Program-made: the position numbers and the translations under genes
Shown: positions 17,958 through 25,930 of the stretch, in pieces
Layout: every line of letters begins with the position of its first letter
Numbering within the stretch: position 1 is the first letter of the stretch
From: Actinacidiphila epipremni
Lineage (GTDB): Bacteria > Actinomycetota > Actinomycetes > Streptomycetales > Streptomycetaceae
Direction: 5' to 3'
DNA: 64,000 nucleotides
Assembly (NCBI RefSeq): GCF_012034175.1
Contig: NZ_JAATEJ010000028.1
Coordinates: 1 to 64,000 of the forward strand
Notes under the pieces: generated by a model
Databases searched by the model: none
Told to the model about the DNA's origin: nothing
Seen by the model: the letters and a program-made list of their open reading frames with translations, nothing else

Positions 17958-20225
17958 ATGGCCGACGGAAGTTCGTTCAGCTTCGACACCCGCGGGCTGG
18001 TGACGTCCGTCAGCGGCGCCAAGGGCAGCCGGCTCGACGAGGCCGTCGGGCAGCCGGCCCTCGACGTCCTCGGGCTGCTGCTGGCCGCGAGCGGCAAGGG
18101 CGGCTCGCCGGTGCTCCAGCTGGACGCCTGGCGCGACGGGGAGGACACCGTGGTCGCCGCCGTCGGCTCCGCGGCGAGCCCCGGCACGGCCCGCGCGGAG
18201 AGCGCCTACATGTCGTCGGCCTTCGACAAGTCGGTGGCCGGCATCGAGCTCTACGACGCCGACCTCAGGCTGCTGCGCAGCAACCGGGCCGCCCGCGCCG
18301 TCCGCGGTGCCCGGGCCGAGGACCTGACCGACCGCAGCGCGGCCGACCTCGACGCGGGCCTGCGGCTCAGCCCGCTGCTCGCCGAGGCCATGGAGCCCGC
18401 GCGGGCGTGCGGTGACTGCCCGGTCGTCGAGCGGGACGTCAGCAAGGGCCGGCGGACCTACTCCGTCCTCGCCCTGCCCCTGCGCGAGGGCCGGGCCGTC
18501 ATCGGCGCGGCGGCGATCGTCCACGACGTGACGGAGAACGTACGGGCCCGCGAGGAGCGGCAGCTGCTCGCCGCGGTGCACGCGCGGGTGGGGACGACGC
18601 TCGGCATCATGCGGACGGCGCAGGAACTGGCCTCGGCGCTCACCGAGGACTTCGCCGACGCGGTGACCGTCGACGTGGTGGAGGCGGTCTTCCACGGCGA
18701 GGAGGGCGCCCGGCCGCCGGTGAGCAGCAGGGCCCCGCTGCGGCGGGCGGCGTTCAGCGCCGCGGCGGACTTCACCAGCCTCTACGACGTGGGCGAGCCG
18801 AGCCGCTTCCTGTTCCCCACCCCCTACACCCAGGCCCTGTCCGACCTGCGCCCGCGGCTGCTGGACCCGCACGGCAGCCCGGCGGACTGGCACATGCACG
18901 ACTCCGCCCGCGCCGACGTGCTGCGCCGCTCCGGGGTGCACTCGATGATCCTGGCGCCGGTGGTGCAGCAGGGCCGGGTCCTGGGCCTGGTGTGCCTCTA
19001 CCGGGGCCGCCGCGACCCCACCCCCTTCGACCGGCGCGACCTGGCGCTCGCCGAGCAGGTCACCGCCCGCGCGGCGGTCCACATGGACAACGCCCGCCGC
19101 TACACCCGGGAGCTGACCACCGCGGCGACGCTCCAGCGGCGGCTGCTGCCGCACCACATCCCGCAGCTGCCGGCGCTGCGCACCGCGTACTTCTGGAAGC
19201 CCGGCGGACGCACCACCCACTGGTTCGACGTCATCGCCCTGTCCGGCGCCCGCGTCGGCCTGGCCATGGGGCAGATCCCGCAGCACGGCCTCCAGGCGTC
19301 GGTGGACATGGGGCGCTTCAGGACCGCCTTCGCCACCCTCGCCCGGATGGACCTCCCACCGGACGAGCTCCTGGCGCACCTGGACGACATCACCCACGAG
19401 ATGCAGCAGGAGGACGAGGCCGCCGACGGCCGCCCGCAGCCCGAGGGCGAGAGCACGCGCTGCCTCTACGCGATCTACGACACCATCACCGGCCAGTGCG
19501 CCGTGGCCTGCGCCGACTGGCCCGCCCCGCTGGTGACCACCCCCGACGGCGACACGCGGCCCCTGGACCTGCCCGTCGGGCCGCCCCTGGGCCAGACCTC
19601 CGGCTACGAGCGGACGTGCACCACCCTCGCTCCCCGGGCGCTGCTGACCCTCTACTCCGCCTCCATGCTCCGCCCGGCCCACGGCGACGACTCCTTCGCG
19701 CTGCTGCGCCGCGCCGCGGGCACCGCGGCGGGCGACGCGCAGGCGGCCTGCGACAACATCGTCTACGCGCTGATGGACGACCACGCCCGCGGCCACGGCG
19801 GCGGCGCCGTCCTGACCGCGGTGGTGCGCCGGCTCCCCGAGGGCGACCACGTGTCGTGGACCGCGCCGCGCGACGAGGCCGCCGTCGCCCGGTGCCGGGC
19901 CCGGGCGCGCCGGCAGCTGGCGCAGTGGGGCCTCGACGACCACGTCTTCGCCACCGAGGTGGTGATCAGCGAGCTGGTGACCAATGTGCTGCGGCACGCC
20001 GGCGGTGAGCCGCACGTGCGGATGATCCGCAACGACCGGCTCACGGTGGAGGTCTCGGACGAGTCCAGCACCGCCCCGCACCTGCGGCACGCCCGCGCGC
20101 AGGACGAGAGCGGCCGGGGCCTGCTCATCGCCGCCGCGCTGGCCGACCGCTGGGGGACCCGCTACGGCGACCGGGGCAAGACCGTCTGGGTCGAGCAGGA
20201 CCTCACGGCGCCGGACGACGCCTGA
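17958..20225 (+). CDS. PAS-GAF-pseudo-SpoIIE-HATPase signalling protein
   Basis: The 755-residue protein has a PAS region (about 85-200), GAF (about 215-375), a SpoIIE-like domain (about 395-625) and a C-terminal RsbW-like HATPase (about 635-750). The kinase motifs SELVTNVLRHA near 671 and SGRGLLI near 717 are intact. The phosphatase motifs are not: GGDWYD is GGRTTHWFD, GDxxGHG is GQIPQHG, TDG is SAS and the terminal DD is GG. The protein is therefore probably an anti-sigma kinase with a catalytically dead, perhaps sensory, phosphatase module. GGAGG lies 9 nt before the ATG at 17958. It follows another SpoIIE protein by 126 bp. Confidence 0.9.
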   Translation: MADGSSFSFDTRGLVTSVSGAKGSRLDEAVGQPALDVLGLLLAASGKGGSPVLQLDAWRDGEDTVVAAVGSAASPGTARAESAYMSSAFDKSVAGIELYDADLRLLRSNRAARAVRGARAEDLTDRSAADLDAGLRLSPLLAEAMEPARACGDCPVVERDVSKGRRTYSVLALPLREGRAVIGAAAIVHDVTENVRAREERQLLAAVHARVGTTLGIMRTAQELASALTEDFADAVTVDVVEAVFHGEEGARPPVSSRAPLRRAAFSAAADFTSLYDVGEPSRFLFPTPYTQALSDLRPRLLDPHGSPADWHMHDSARADVLRRSGVHSMILAPVVQQGRVLGLVCLYRGRRDPTPFDRRDLALAEQVTARAAVHMDNARRYTRELTTAATLQRRLLPHHIPQLPALRTAYFWKPGGRTTHWFDVIALSGARVGLAMGQIPQHGLQASVDMGRFRTAFATLARMDLPPDELLAHLDDITHEMQQEDEAADGRPQPEGESTRCLYAIYDTITGQCAVACADWPAPLVTTPDGDTRPLDLPVGPPLGQTSGYERTCTTLAPRALLTLYSASMLRPAHGDDSFALLRRAAGTAAGDAQAACDNIVYALMDDHARGHGGGAVLTAVVRRLPEGDHVSWTAPRDEAAVARCRARARRQLAQWGLDDHVFATEVVISELVTNVLRHAGGEPHVRMIRNDRLTVEVSDESSTAPHLRHARAQDESGRGLLIAAALADRWGTRYGDRGKTVWVEQDLTAPDDA

Positions 20226-20268
20226 CCGCACCGGGGGCCGGGGCCGGTTCGGGGCGCTCCGGGCCGGC

Positions 20269-20880
20269 TCAGGTCCTGGCGACCATCAGCACGCCCAGGC
20301 CGATCATCATGCACGCTATGGCGGCGTCCAGCACCCGCCAGGAGCCCGGCCGGGAGAACGGCCGCTCCAGCAGCCGGGCGCCGAAGCCGAGGCCGGCGAA
20401 CCACACCACGCTGCCGGCCATCGCGCCCACCCCGAAGCCCCACCGGGACCGGCCGTAGCCGTTGGCGAGCGAGCCGAGCAGCAGCAGCGTGTCGAGGTAG
20501 ACATGCGGGTTGAGCCAGGTCATCGCCAGGCACGTCAGCACCGCCGCCCGCAGCGAGCCGCCGCCGGTGATCGCCGCCTCCAGCCGCTGCGGCCGGAAGG
20601 CGCGCCGGGCGGCCAGCAGCCCGTACGAGACGAGGAAGGCGCCGCCGAGCCAGCCGGTCACGGTGATCGCTGTGGGCCAGGTGCGCACCACCGAGCCGAC
20701 GCCGCCGATGCCCGCCGAGATCAGGACGACGTCGGACAGCGCGCAGATCGCCACGACCACCGCGACATGCTCACGGCGTATCCCCTGCCGCAGCACGAAC
20801 GCGTTCTGCGCGCCGATCGCCACGATGAGGGACAGGCCGGTGCCGAGACCGGCGAGGGCCGCGAGAAGAGCGGTGTTCAT
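20269..20880 (-). CDS. LysE/ArgO-family amino acid exporter
   Basis: The 203-residue membrane protein belongs to the LysE translocator family, which exports basic amino acids or analogues. The N-terminal GAQNAFVLRQGI segment is the family signature, and about six hydrophobic helices fit. The conserved TWLNPHVYLDT stretch is near residues 121-131. There is no Shine-Dalgarno before the ATG; a TACGCT -10-like box lies 6 nt upstream, suggesting a leaderless transcript. It is divergent from an ArgP-like LysR regulator, the usual activator of this exporter. Confidence 0.94.
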   Translation of the reverse strand: MNTALLAALAGLGTGLSLIVAIGAQNAFVLRQGIRREHVAVVVAICALSDVVLISAGIGGVGSVVRTWPTAITVTGWLGGAFLVSYGLLAARRAFRPQRLEAAITGGGSLRAAVLTCLAMTWLNPHVYLDTLLLLGSLANGYGRSRWGFGVGAMAGSVVWFAGLGFGARLLERPFSRPGSWRVLDAAIACMMIGLGVLMVART

Positions 20881-20946
20881 GAAAGGAGCGTAGGAAACCC
20901 GGACAACTTTAGTCCAGCTCAGCTTTCTTAACTATGATTAGCGAAT

Positions 20947-21903
20947 GTGATGGTGAACGGACTGCCGCTGGACCAGGTACGCACCCTCCTCGCCGCCGTC
21001 GACGAGGGCACATTCGAGGCCGCCGCCGAGCGGCTGCACGTCACGCCGTCCGCGGTCAGCCAGCGGGTCAAGGCGCTGGAGCAGCGCACCGGGCGAGTGC
21101 TGCTGCTGCGCTCCAAGCCGGTACGGCCGACGCCGTCCGGGGAGATCGTCGTACGGTTCGGGCGCCAGCTCGCCCGGCTGGAGCAGGACGCCGGCGCGGA
21201 GCTGGGCCTGACCGGCGCGTCGGGGCCGGCGACGCTGCCGGTCGCGGTCAACGCCGACTCGCTGGCCACCTGGTTCCTGCCCGCGCTCGCCGAGACCGCC
21301 GCGGCCCTCGACGTGTGCTTCGACCTGCACCGCGACGACCAGGACCACACCGCGCTGCTGCTGCGCCAGGGCCGGGTGATGGCCGCGGTGACCTCCTCGC
21401 CCGAGCCCGTGCAGGGCTGCTCGGTACGCCCGCTCGGCCGGATGAGCTATCTCGCGTGCGCCTCGCCCGGCTTCGCCGCCCGCCACCTCGCGCACGGGCC
21501 GCTGGAGGAGGCGCTGCCGGCCGCGCCCATGATCGTCTTCGACCGCAAGGACGACCTCCAGGACGCCTTCCTGCGCGGGCTGCTGCCCGGCCGGCCCACC
21601 ACCGGGCAGCCGAGGACGTACGTGCCCTCCTCGGAGTCCTTCGCCGCGGCCGTCGCCGCCGGGCTCGGCTGGGGCACCGTCCCCGACGCGCAGGCCGGGC
21701 CGTATCTGCGCGCGGGCACGCTGGTGTGCCTCGCGCCGGACCGCCCGGTGGACGTCCCCCTCTACTGGCAGCAGTGGAAGCTCGACTCGCCGCCGCTGGC
21801 CGCGCTCACCGAGGCCGTCACCCGGGCCGCCGCGGCGGCGCTGGTGCAGGGGCCGGTCAGCGCCCGGCGCGGGAGTCCGGGTCGTCGCCGTCGGGAGAGC
21901 TGA
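20947..21903 (+). CDS. LysR-family regulator, ArgP/LysG-like
   Basis: The 318-residue activator has the LysR helix-turn-helix near residues 18-38 (FEAAAERLHVTPSAVSQRVK) and a C-terminal effector-binding domain with SLATWFLPAL, characteristic of ArgP/LysG. It normally activates the divergent LysE/ArgO exporter when basic amino acids accumulate. Start codons GTG 20947, ATG 20950 and GTG 20953 are possible. A TATGAT box ends 8 nt before the first, so the transcript may be leaderless. Its last 47 bp overlap the convergent acidic repeat protein gene. Confidence 0.93.
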   Translation: MMVNGLPLDQVRTLLAAVDEGTFEAAAERLHVTPSAVSQRVKALEQRTGRVLLLRSKPVRPTPSGEIVVRFGRQLARLEQDAGAELGLTGASGPATLPVAVNADSLATWFLPALAETAAALDVCFDLHRDDQDHTALLLRQGRVMAAVTSSPEPVQGCSVRPLGRMSYLACASPGFAARHLAHGPLEEALPAAPMIVFDRKDDLQDAFLRGLLPGRPTTGQPRTYVPSSESFAAAVAAGLGWGTVPDAQAGPYLRAGTLVCLAPDRPVDVPLYWQQWKLDSPPLAALTEAVTRAAAAALVQGPVSARRGSPGRRRRES

Positions 21904-22141
21904 AGTCCGGGCTGGAGTAGCCGGGGCTGGAGAAGCCCGCCTCGTCCGGGACCAGGTCCTCGGCGTCCTCCGCCTCGTAGTCGGGGCCCTCGAACGGCGG
22001 GACGGTGAAGTCGGGCACCTTGAAGTCGCCGATGGTGCCGTCGGGGCCGGTGAAGTCCGGACTGGAGAAGTCGGGGCTGGAGAAACCCGGTGAGAAGTCC
22101 TGCTCGTCGCGCTCGTCGCCGCCCGCTCGTTCCTGGCTCAT
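21857..22141 (-). CDS. Small acidic SSPDF-repeat protein
   Basis: The 94-residue product is very acidic and low in complexity, with repeated S-S-P-D-F units. Two near-identical blocks lie at residues 17-30 and 71-84, and PDF, PGF, PGY, PPF or PDY triplets recur between them. It has no Cys, only one Lys, and no signal or membrane segment, so it is likely a disordered cytoplasmic protein. GGAGGGG precedes the ATG at 22141 with good spacing. The gene overlaps the LysR 3' end by 47 bp. It is divergent from rpmJ with 127 bp between. The function is unknown. Confidence 0.72.
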   Translation of the reverse strand: MSQERAGGDERDEQDFSPGFSSPDFSSPDFTGPDGTIGDFKVPDFTVPPFEGPDYEAEDAEDLVPDEAGFSSPGYSSPDFSSPDGDDPDSRAGR

Positions 22142-22268
22142 GCGCCGGTCCCCTCCGTGCCGTGCGATGCGTGGGCGCGGCGCCGGGCGGAATGAACGCC
22201 CGCCCGCCGCCGTTATGAGGCGTGCACGACCGAGTATGACCGCCGGACGAAGAGAAAGGCGCCCGAAA

Positions 22269-22391
22269 ATGAAGGTCCGCAACTCCCTGAAGTCGCTCAA
22301 GAACCGCCCGGGCGCGCAGATCGTCCGCCGGCGCGGGAAGGTCTATGTGATCAACCGCAAGGACCCGCGCTCCAAGGGCCGCCAGGGCTGA
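22269..22391 (+). CDS. rpmJ: 50S ribosomal protein bL36, Cys-free type
   Basis: The 40-residue product begins [20 protein letters not shown] and lacks all zinc-binding Cys/His positions of ordinary L36. It is the zinc-independent paralogue (C-minus form) found in Streptomyces. Such copies replace the zinc form in ribosomes during zinc starvation and are often Zur-regulated. I see no convincing Zur box upstream. GAAAGG lies upstream of the ATG, and an 18-bp stem terminator follows. Confidence 0.95.
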   Translation: MKVRNSLKSLKNRPGAQIVRRRGKVYVINRKDPRSKGRQG

Positions 22392-22436
22392 CCCGCCGCA
22401 GCGCCCGCGCGCGGCGCCGCGCGCACGCCACGACAT

Positions 22437-22476
22437 CGCGGGAGCCCGGCCACCACCCGGTGGCCGGGCTCCCGCG
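22437..22476. terminator. Bidirectional terminator between rpmJ and tetR-type gene
   Basis: A perfect 18-bp stem (22437-22454 with 22459-22476) closes on a 4-nt ACCC loop. It lies between convergent genes and should terminate both. Confidence 0.85.
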
Positions 22477-22482
22477 CGTGGC

Positions 22483-23304
22483 TCACGTCGCGTCCGGCCC
22501 GGGGCCGGCGGCGCCGTCCTTGACCGCGCCGATCCGCCGCAGCTGCGCCCGGGTCACCGCCGGCGGGCTGTCCGGCGGCACCGCCACCGAGCGCAGGCCC
22601 GCCAGCTGGATGTCCAGATGCCGCTGCCAGGCGTCCGGCACCACCGCGCCGGCCGTCTCGACGATGCCGCGCAGGCCCCAGATGAGCGCCATGACGTCAC
22701 CCAGCTCCACGCCCGGCGCGACCCGCCCGCACGCTTGCGCCTGCACCAGCAGCTGGGCGACCCGGTCGCGCAGCAGCTCCACGCAGGACGCCTTGTGGCC
22801 CACCAGCTTGTCGGCGTAGCCGCGGTGCTCGGCCAGCGAGCGGCCGATGACCCGCAGGAAGACCTCCAGGCCCGACCCGTCGGGCTGGGCGAGCGAGCGC
22901 CGGGCCACCTCGCTGAGCTCGCGCAGCATCTCGCCGGCGATCTCGTCGACCAGCGCCTCCTTGTTGGGGAAGCGCCGGTAGACCGTCCCGACGCCGACAC
23001 CGGCCGCCGAGGCGATCTGCTCCATGCTGGCGTCGGTGCCGAACTCCGAGAACACCTCCCGCGCCGCCGCCACCACCAGCTGGTGGTTGCGCAGCGCGTC
23101 CCGGCGCAGCGGCCGGGCGGGCGCCCCGTGCTCCCGGCAGGAGGCGTCGTGCGGGTCGCCGTGCGAGCCGCCGTACGACGCCGACGTGCCGCGGGGCTCG
23201 CCGGGGGATTCCCCGGGGGGTACGGGCGGCTGGTCCGGCGGCGTCCGCGTGTGCGGCGCCGCCGGCTCGGGTGCCCGGTCTCTCGTGCGCGCATGACCTG
23301 TCAT
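22483..23304 (-). CDS. TetR-family regulator
   Basis: The 273-residue protein carries a TetR helix-turn-helix at about residues 98-118 (MEQIASAAGVGVGTVYRRFPNK) preceded by an unusual Pro/Gly/His-rich N-terminal extension of about 75 residues. The extension is unlike the usual short TetR N-terminus, so a later start is possible. The C-terminal domain would bind a drug-like ligand. It lies 42 bp downstream of a DHA2 efflux pump, probably in one operon. It is the likely repressor at the GGAAT/ATTCC sites before that pump. Confidence 0.88.
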   Translation of the reverse strand: MTGHARTRDRAPEPAAPHTRTPPDQPPVPPGESPGEPRGTSASYGGSHGDPHDASCREHGAPARPLRRDALRNHQLVVAAAREVFSEFGTDASMEQIASAAGVGVGTVYRRFPNKEALVDEIAGEMLRELSEVARRSLAQPDGSGLEVFLRVIGRSLAEHRGYADKLVGHKASCVELLRDRVAQLLVQAQACGRVAPGVELGDVMALIWGLRGIVETAGAVVPDAWQRHLDIQLAGLRSVAVPPDSPPAVTRAQLRRIGAVKDGAAGPGPDAT

Positions 23305-23346
23305 CGTCGCTCACTCACTCCCGCCGGGTCCCCGCCGCCCCGCAGC

Positions 23347-24816
23347 TCATTCCGGCTTGTCTCCCACGACCGTACCCCCGGGGACCATCGCCAACTCCGG
23401 GTGCTGCGGTTCGTCGGCGAAGTCGATCCGGGTGGTGCGCCGGGTGACCGGGATGAGCATCGCGGCGACCGCCGCGATCAGCAGCGCCCCGCCCAGCATC
23501 GCGAAGCCATTGGTGTAGCCGGCCTCCTTGGGCAGGCCGTCGGCGGCCGGGCTCGCGGTCACGACGCTGGCCATCAGGGCGGCGCCGATGGAGCCGCCGA
23601 TGGTGCGGATGTTGGCGTTCATGCCGCTGGCCACACCGGTCTGCGCCGGCGGGACCGCGCTGACGATCAGGCTGGACATCGCGGCGAAGGTCAGGCCGAA
23701 GCCCGCGCCCATGACGGCGGTCGCCACGTACAGCTCCCAGGTGCTGGTGTGCGCGAAGGCCAGCAGCGCCATCGAGACCGTGCCGATCAGCGAGCCGATC
23801 ACCACGACCGTCTTGCCGCCGATGCGGTTGGCCAGGTTGTTGCTGCCCAGGCCCACCAGGAACATCATCACGGACATCGGCAGCAGGATCAGGCCGGACT
23901 GCGTGATGCTCGCGCCGAAGCCGTAACCGGTGGACTTCGGGGTCTGCACGAACTCCGGCAGGAAGGCGAAGACCGCGTACATGCCGACGCCGACCAGCAG
24001 CGCCACCAGGTTGTTGGTCCACACCGCCGGGCGCGCCATCATCTTCATGTCGATCAGCGGCGTCGCCGCCCGCCGCTCGACCTGCACCCAGCCGGCCGCG
24101 AGCAGCACGGCCGCCACGATCAGGCCGATCACCTTGCCCGAGCCCCAGCCCCACATCGGGGCCTCGCTCAGCGCCACCAGCAGCGCCACCAGCCACGCCG
24201 ACAGCAGCAGCGCGGGCGCCCAGCTGATCCGGCCGGGGGTGCGCACCGGCGACTCGGGGACGAAGAAGTGGGCCGCCACCGCCGAGACCAGGGTGAGGAT
24301 CATCGGCAGCCAGAACAGCCAGTGGTAGTCGAGGGCGTTCACGATCGGCCCGGACAGCACGATGCCGAGCCCGCCGCCGACGGCGAGGATCGAGGCGATC
24401 ATGCCGACCGCCCCGTTGAGCTTCTCGCGGGGGAACTCGTCGCGGATGATGCCGAAGGCCAGCGGCAGCACACCGCCGCCGATGCCCTGGATGGCCCGCG
24501 CGACGATCATCACCGTGACGTTGGTCGCGAGCGCGGCGAGCAGCGAGCCGGCCGCCAGGGCGCCCAGGGTGACGACGAAGACGCGTTCCTTGCCGATCAT
24601 GTCGCCTATGCGGCCCATGATCGGCGTGAATATCGAGGCCGACAGCAGATAGGCGGTCAGCACCCAGGTCACGGTGTTCTGGTTGGTGTGCAGGTCTTCC
24701 TGGATGGTCGGCAGCACCGGGGTGACCAGGGACTGGAGCAGCGCATACGCGGTCACACCCGCCGCCAGGACCGCGAACGTGACCTGGTGGGACGTGCGCC
24801 GGGTCTCGGACGCCAT
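23347..24816 (-). CDS. DHA2-family MFS efflux transporter
   Basis: The 489-residue membrane protein matches 14-helix drug:H+ antiporters (EmrB/QacA type). The motif-A-like GRIGDMIGKERV after helix 2 and the GIGGGVLPLAFG helix 4 motif are visible. It probably exports hydrophobic or cationic compounds. It is the first gene of a pump-regulator pair with the TetR gene downstream. Two GGAAT/ATTCC inverted repeats lie within 75 bp upstream of its start, consistent with TetR repression. Confidence 0.93.
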   Translation of the reverse strand: MASETRRTSHQVTFAVLAAGVTAYALLQSLVTPVLPTIQEDLHTNQNTVTWVLTAYLLSASIFTPIMGRIGDMIGKERVFVVTLGALAAGSLLAALATNVTVMIVARAIQGIGGGVLPLAFGIIRDEFPREKLNGAVGMIASILAVGGGLGIVLSGPIVNALDYHWLFWLPMILTLVSAVAAHFFVPESPVRTPGRISWAPALLLSAWLVALLVALSEAPMWGWGSGKVIGLIVAAVLLAAGWVQVERRAATPLIDMKMMARPAVWTNNLVALLVGVGMYAVFAFLPEFVQTPKSTGYGFGASITQSGLILLPMSVMMFLVGLGSNNLANRIGGKTVVVIGSLIGTVSMALLAFAHTSTWELYVATAVMGAGFGLTFAAMSSLIVSAVPPAQTGVASGMNANIRTIGGSIGAALMASVVTASPAADGLPKEAGYTNGFAMLGGALLIAAVAAMLIPVTRRTTRIDFADEPQHPELAMVPGGTVVGDKPE

Positions 24817-24837
24817 GGAACTCCTTCACAGATGAAG

Positions 24838-24853
24838 CGGAACGATCATTCCG
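24838..24853. promoter_or_regulatory. Putative TetR operator 1
   Basis: CGGAACGATCATTCCG is a 16-bp palindrome with one mismatched pair, 22 bp before the MFS start codon. Its outer GGAA...TTCC arms recur at 24874. Confidence 0.6.
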
Positions 24854-24873
24854 GAATACAGGATAAGGGATCA

Positions 24874-24887
24874 GGAATGACGATTCC
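24874..24887. promoter_or_regulatory. Putative TetR operator 2
   Basis: GGAATGACGATTCC has GGAAT and ATTCC arms around four bases. It lies 20 bp upstream of operator 1, a spacing suited to a paired TetR-binding region. Confidence 0.5.
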
Positions 24888-25005
24888 GTTTCATGACGAT
24901 GAGGGAAAGCGCACATCGATCCGGGGAATACTCCGGGCGCCCGCGCACACCGCCGGTGGGCTCGGCTTTCGCCTCGCAGGTCACGGCCTCGCTCACCGGA
25001 AGCAC

Positions 25006-25019
25006 GGAGAGCGCTCTCC
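25006..25019. promoter_or_regulatory. LacI-type operator GAGAGCGCTCTC, copy 3
   Basis: GGAGAGCGCTCTCC is a perfect 14-bp palindrome with the same core as the copies at 14450 and 15673. It lies about 40 bp upstream of a TATCCT -10-like box of the methyltransferase gene, roughly 10 kb from the LacI gene. Confidence 0.65.
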
Positions 25020-25072
25020 CGGCGGTGCGCTCCCCCCACGGCCACCGTGCCGCCCGGCCTATCCTTGGCCGG

Positions 25073-25801
25073 GTGTTCTCACCCGAGGGGCCCACCGTCC
25101 GCGAACTGGCCGTCCAGGCGCTGTCGTCCGTCGAGCACGGCTACGACCTGCTCGCCCCCGCCTTCGACGCGACGCCCTTCCGCACCCCCGACCGCTTCCT
25201 CGACGCCACCGCCGCCGCCCTGGCCCCGCTCGGCCCCTTCGACCGCGGCCTCGACCTGTGCTGCGGCACCGGCGCGGGCCTGCGGGTGCTCGCGCCGCTG
25301 TGCCGTACGCAGGCCACCGGCGTCGACTTCAGCGCCGGCATGCTGGCCCGCGCCCGGGCCGGCGCGACTGTGCCGGACGGCGGCCCGCGGGTGGGCTGGG
25401 TGCGGGCCGACGCCCGCGCGCTGCCCTTCGCCGGCGCCTTCGACCTGGCCGTGAGCTTCGGCGCGTTCGGGCACTTCCTGCCCGCCGAGCGGCCGGGCCT
25501 GTTCGCCCAGGTGCACCGCGCCCTGCGCCCGGGCGGGCTGTTCGCCTTCCCCGTCGGCGCGCCCCCGCCGCCGCGCTCGCCCTGGTACTGGGCGCTCGCC
25601 GGCTTCGACGCGGTGATGCGGGTGCGCAACGCGGTTCGGCGCCCGCCCTTCGTGATGTACTACCGCACCTTCCCGCTCCCCGCGGTCCGCGCCGACCTCA
25701 CCGCGGCCGGCTTCACCGTGGCGACCGCCGCGCTGGAGGCCTTCGGCCGCCGCCCCGACGGCAGCCCGCGCGCCCGGCTGGTGCTCGCCCGCCGGCCCTG
25801 A
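25073..25801 (+). CDS. Class I SAM-dependent methyltransferase
   Basis: The 242-residue enzyme has the SAM-binding motif I LDLCCGTGAG near residues 63-72, followed by GVDFSAGML (motif II) and RADARALPFAGAFD (motif III). The substrate is not evident; it resembles UbiE/Methyltransf_11-type enzymes. The GTG at 25073 is favoured because a TATCCT hexamer ends 7 nt before it, indicating a leaderless transcript, and no ribosome binding site is seen. A GAGAGCGCTCTC operator lies upstream. Confidence 0.88.
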   Translation: MFSPEGPTVRELAVQALSSVEHGYDLLAPAFDATPFRTPDRFLDATAAALAPLGPFDRGLDLCCGTGAGLRVLAPLCRTQATGVDFSAGMLARARAGATVPDGGPRVGWVRADARALPFAGAFDLAVSFGAFGHFLPAERPGLFAQVHRALRPGGLFAFPVGAPPPPRSPWYWALAGFDAVMRVRNAVRRPPFVMYYRTFPLPAVRADLTAAGFTVATAALEAFGRRPDGSPRARLVLARRP

Positions 25802-25930
25802 CCGGTAGCGCGCGCCCGGCCCGCCCGTACGGCGACCGGCGCGGCATGGCGGCGCGCGCCACCCGCGGGCGGGGAAGTATGGGCGCGGCACACGTGTGCC
25901 GGGCGCCGCGGGCTTCCTAGCGTGGCCGTC

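Noticed and set aside
15591-20231. A 1546-residue reading frame on the minus strand across the two signalling phosphatases
   Set aside because: It is a shadow frame of extreme GC third-position bias, has no family resemblance and runs antisense to well-supported domains.
22142-22268. Zur box before rpmJ
   Set aside because: No inverted repeat resembling the known Streptomyces Zur consensus could be found.
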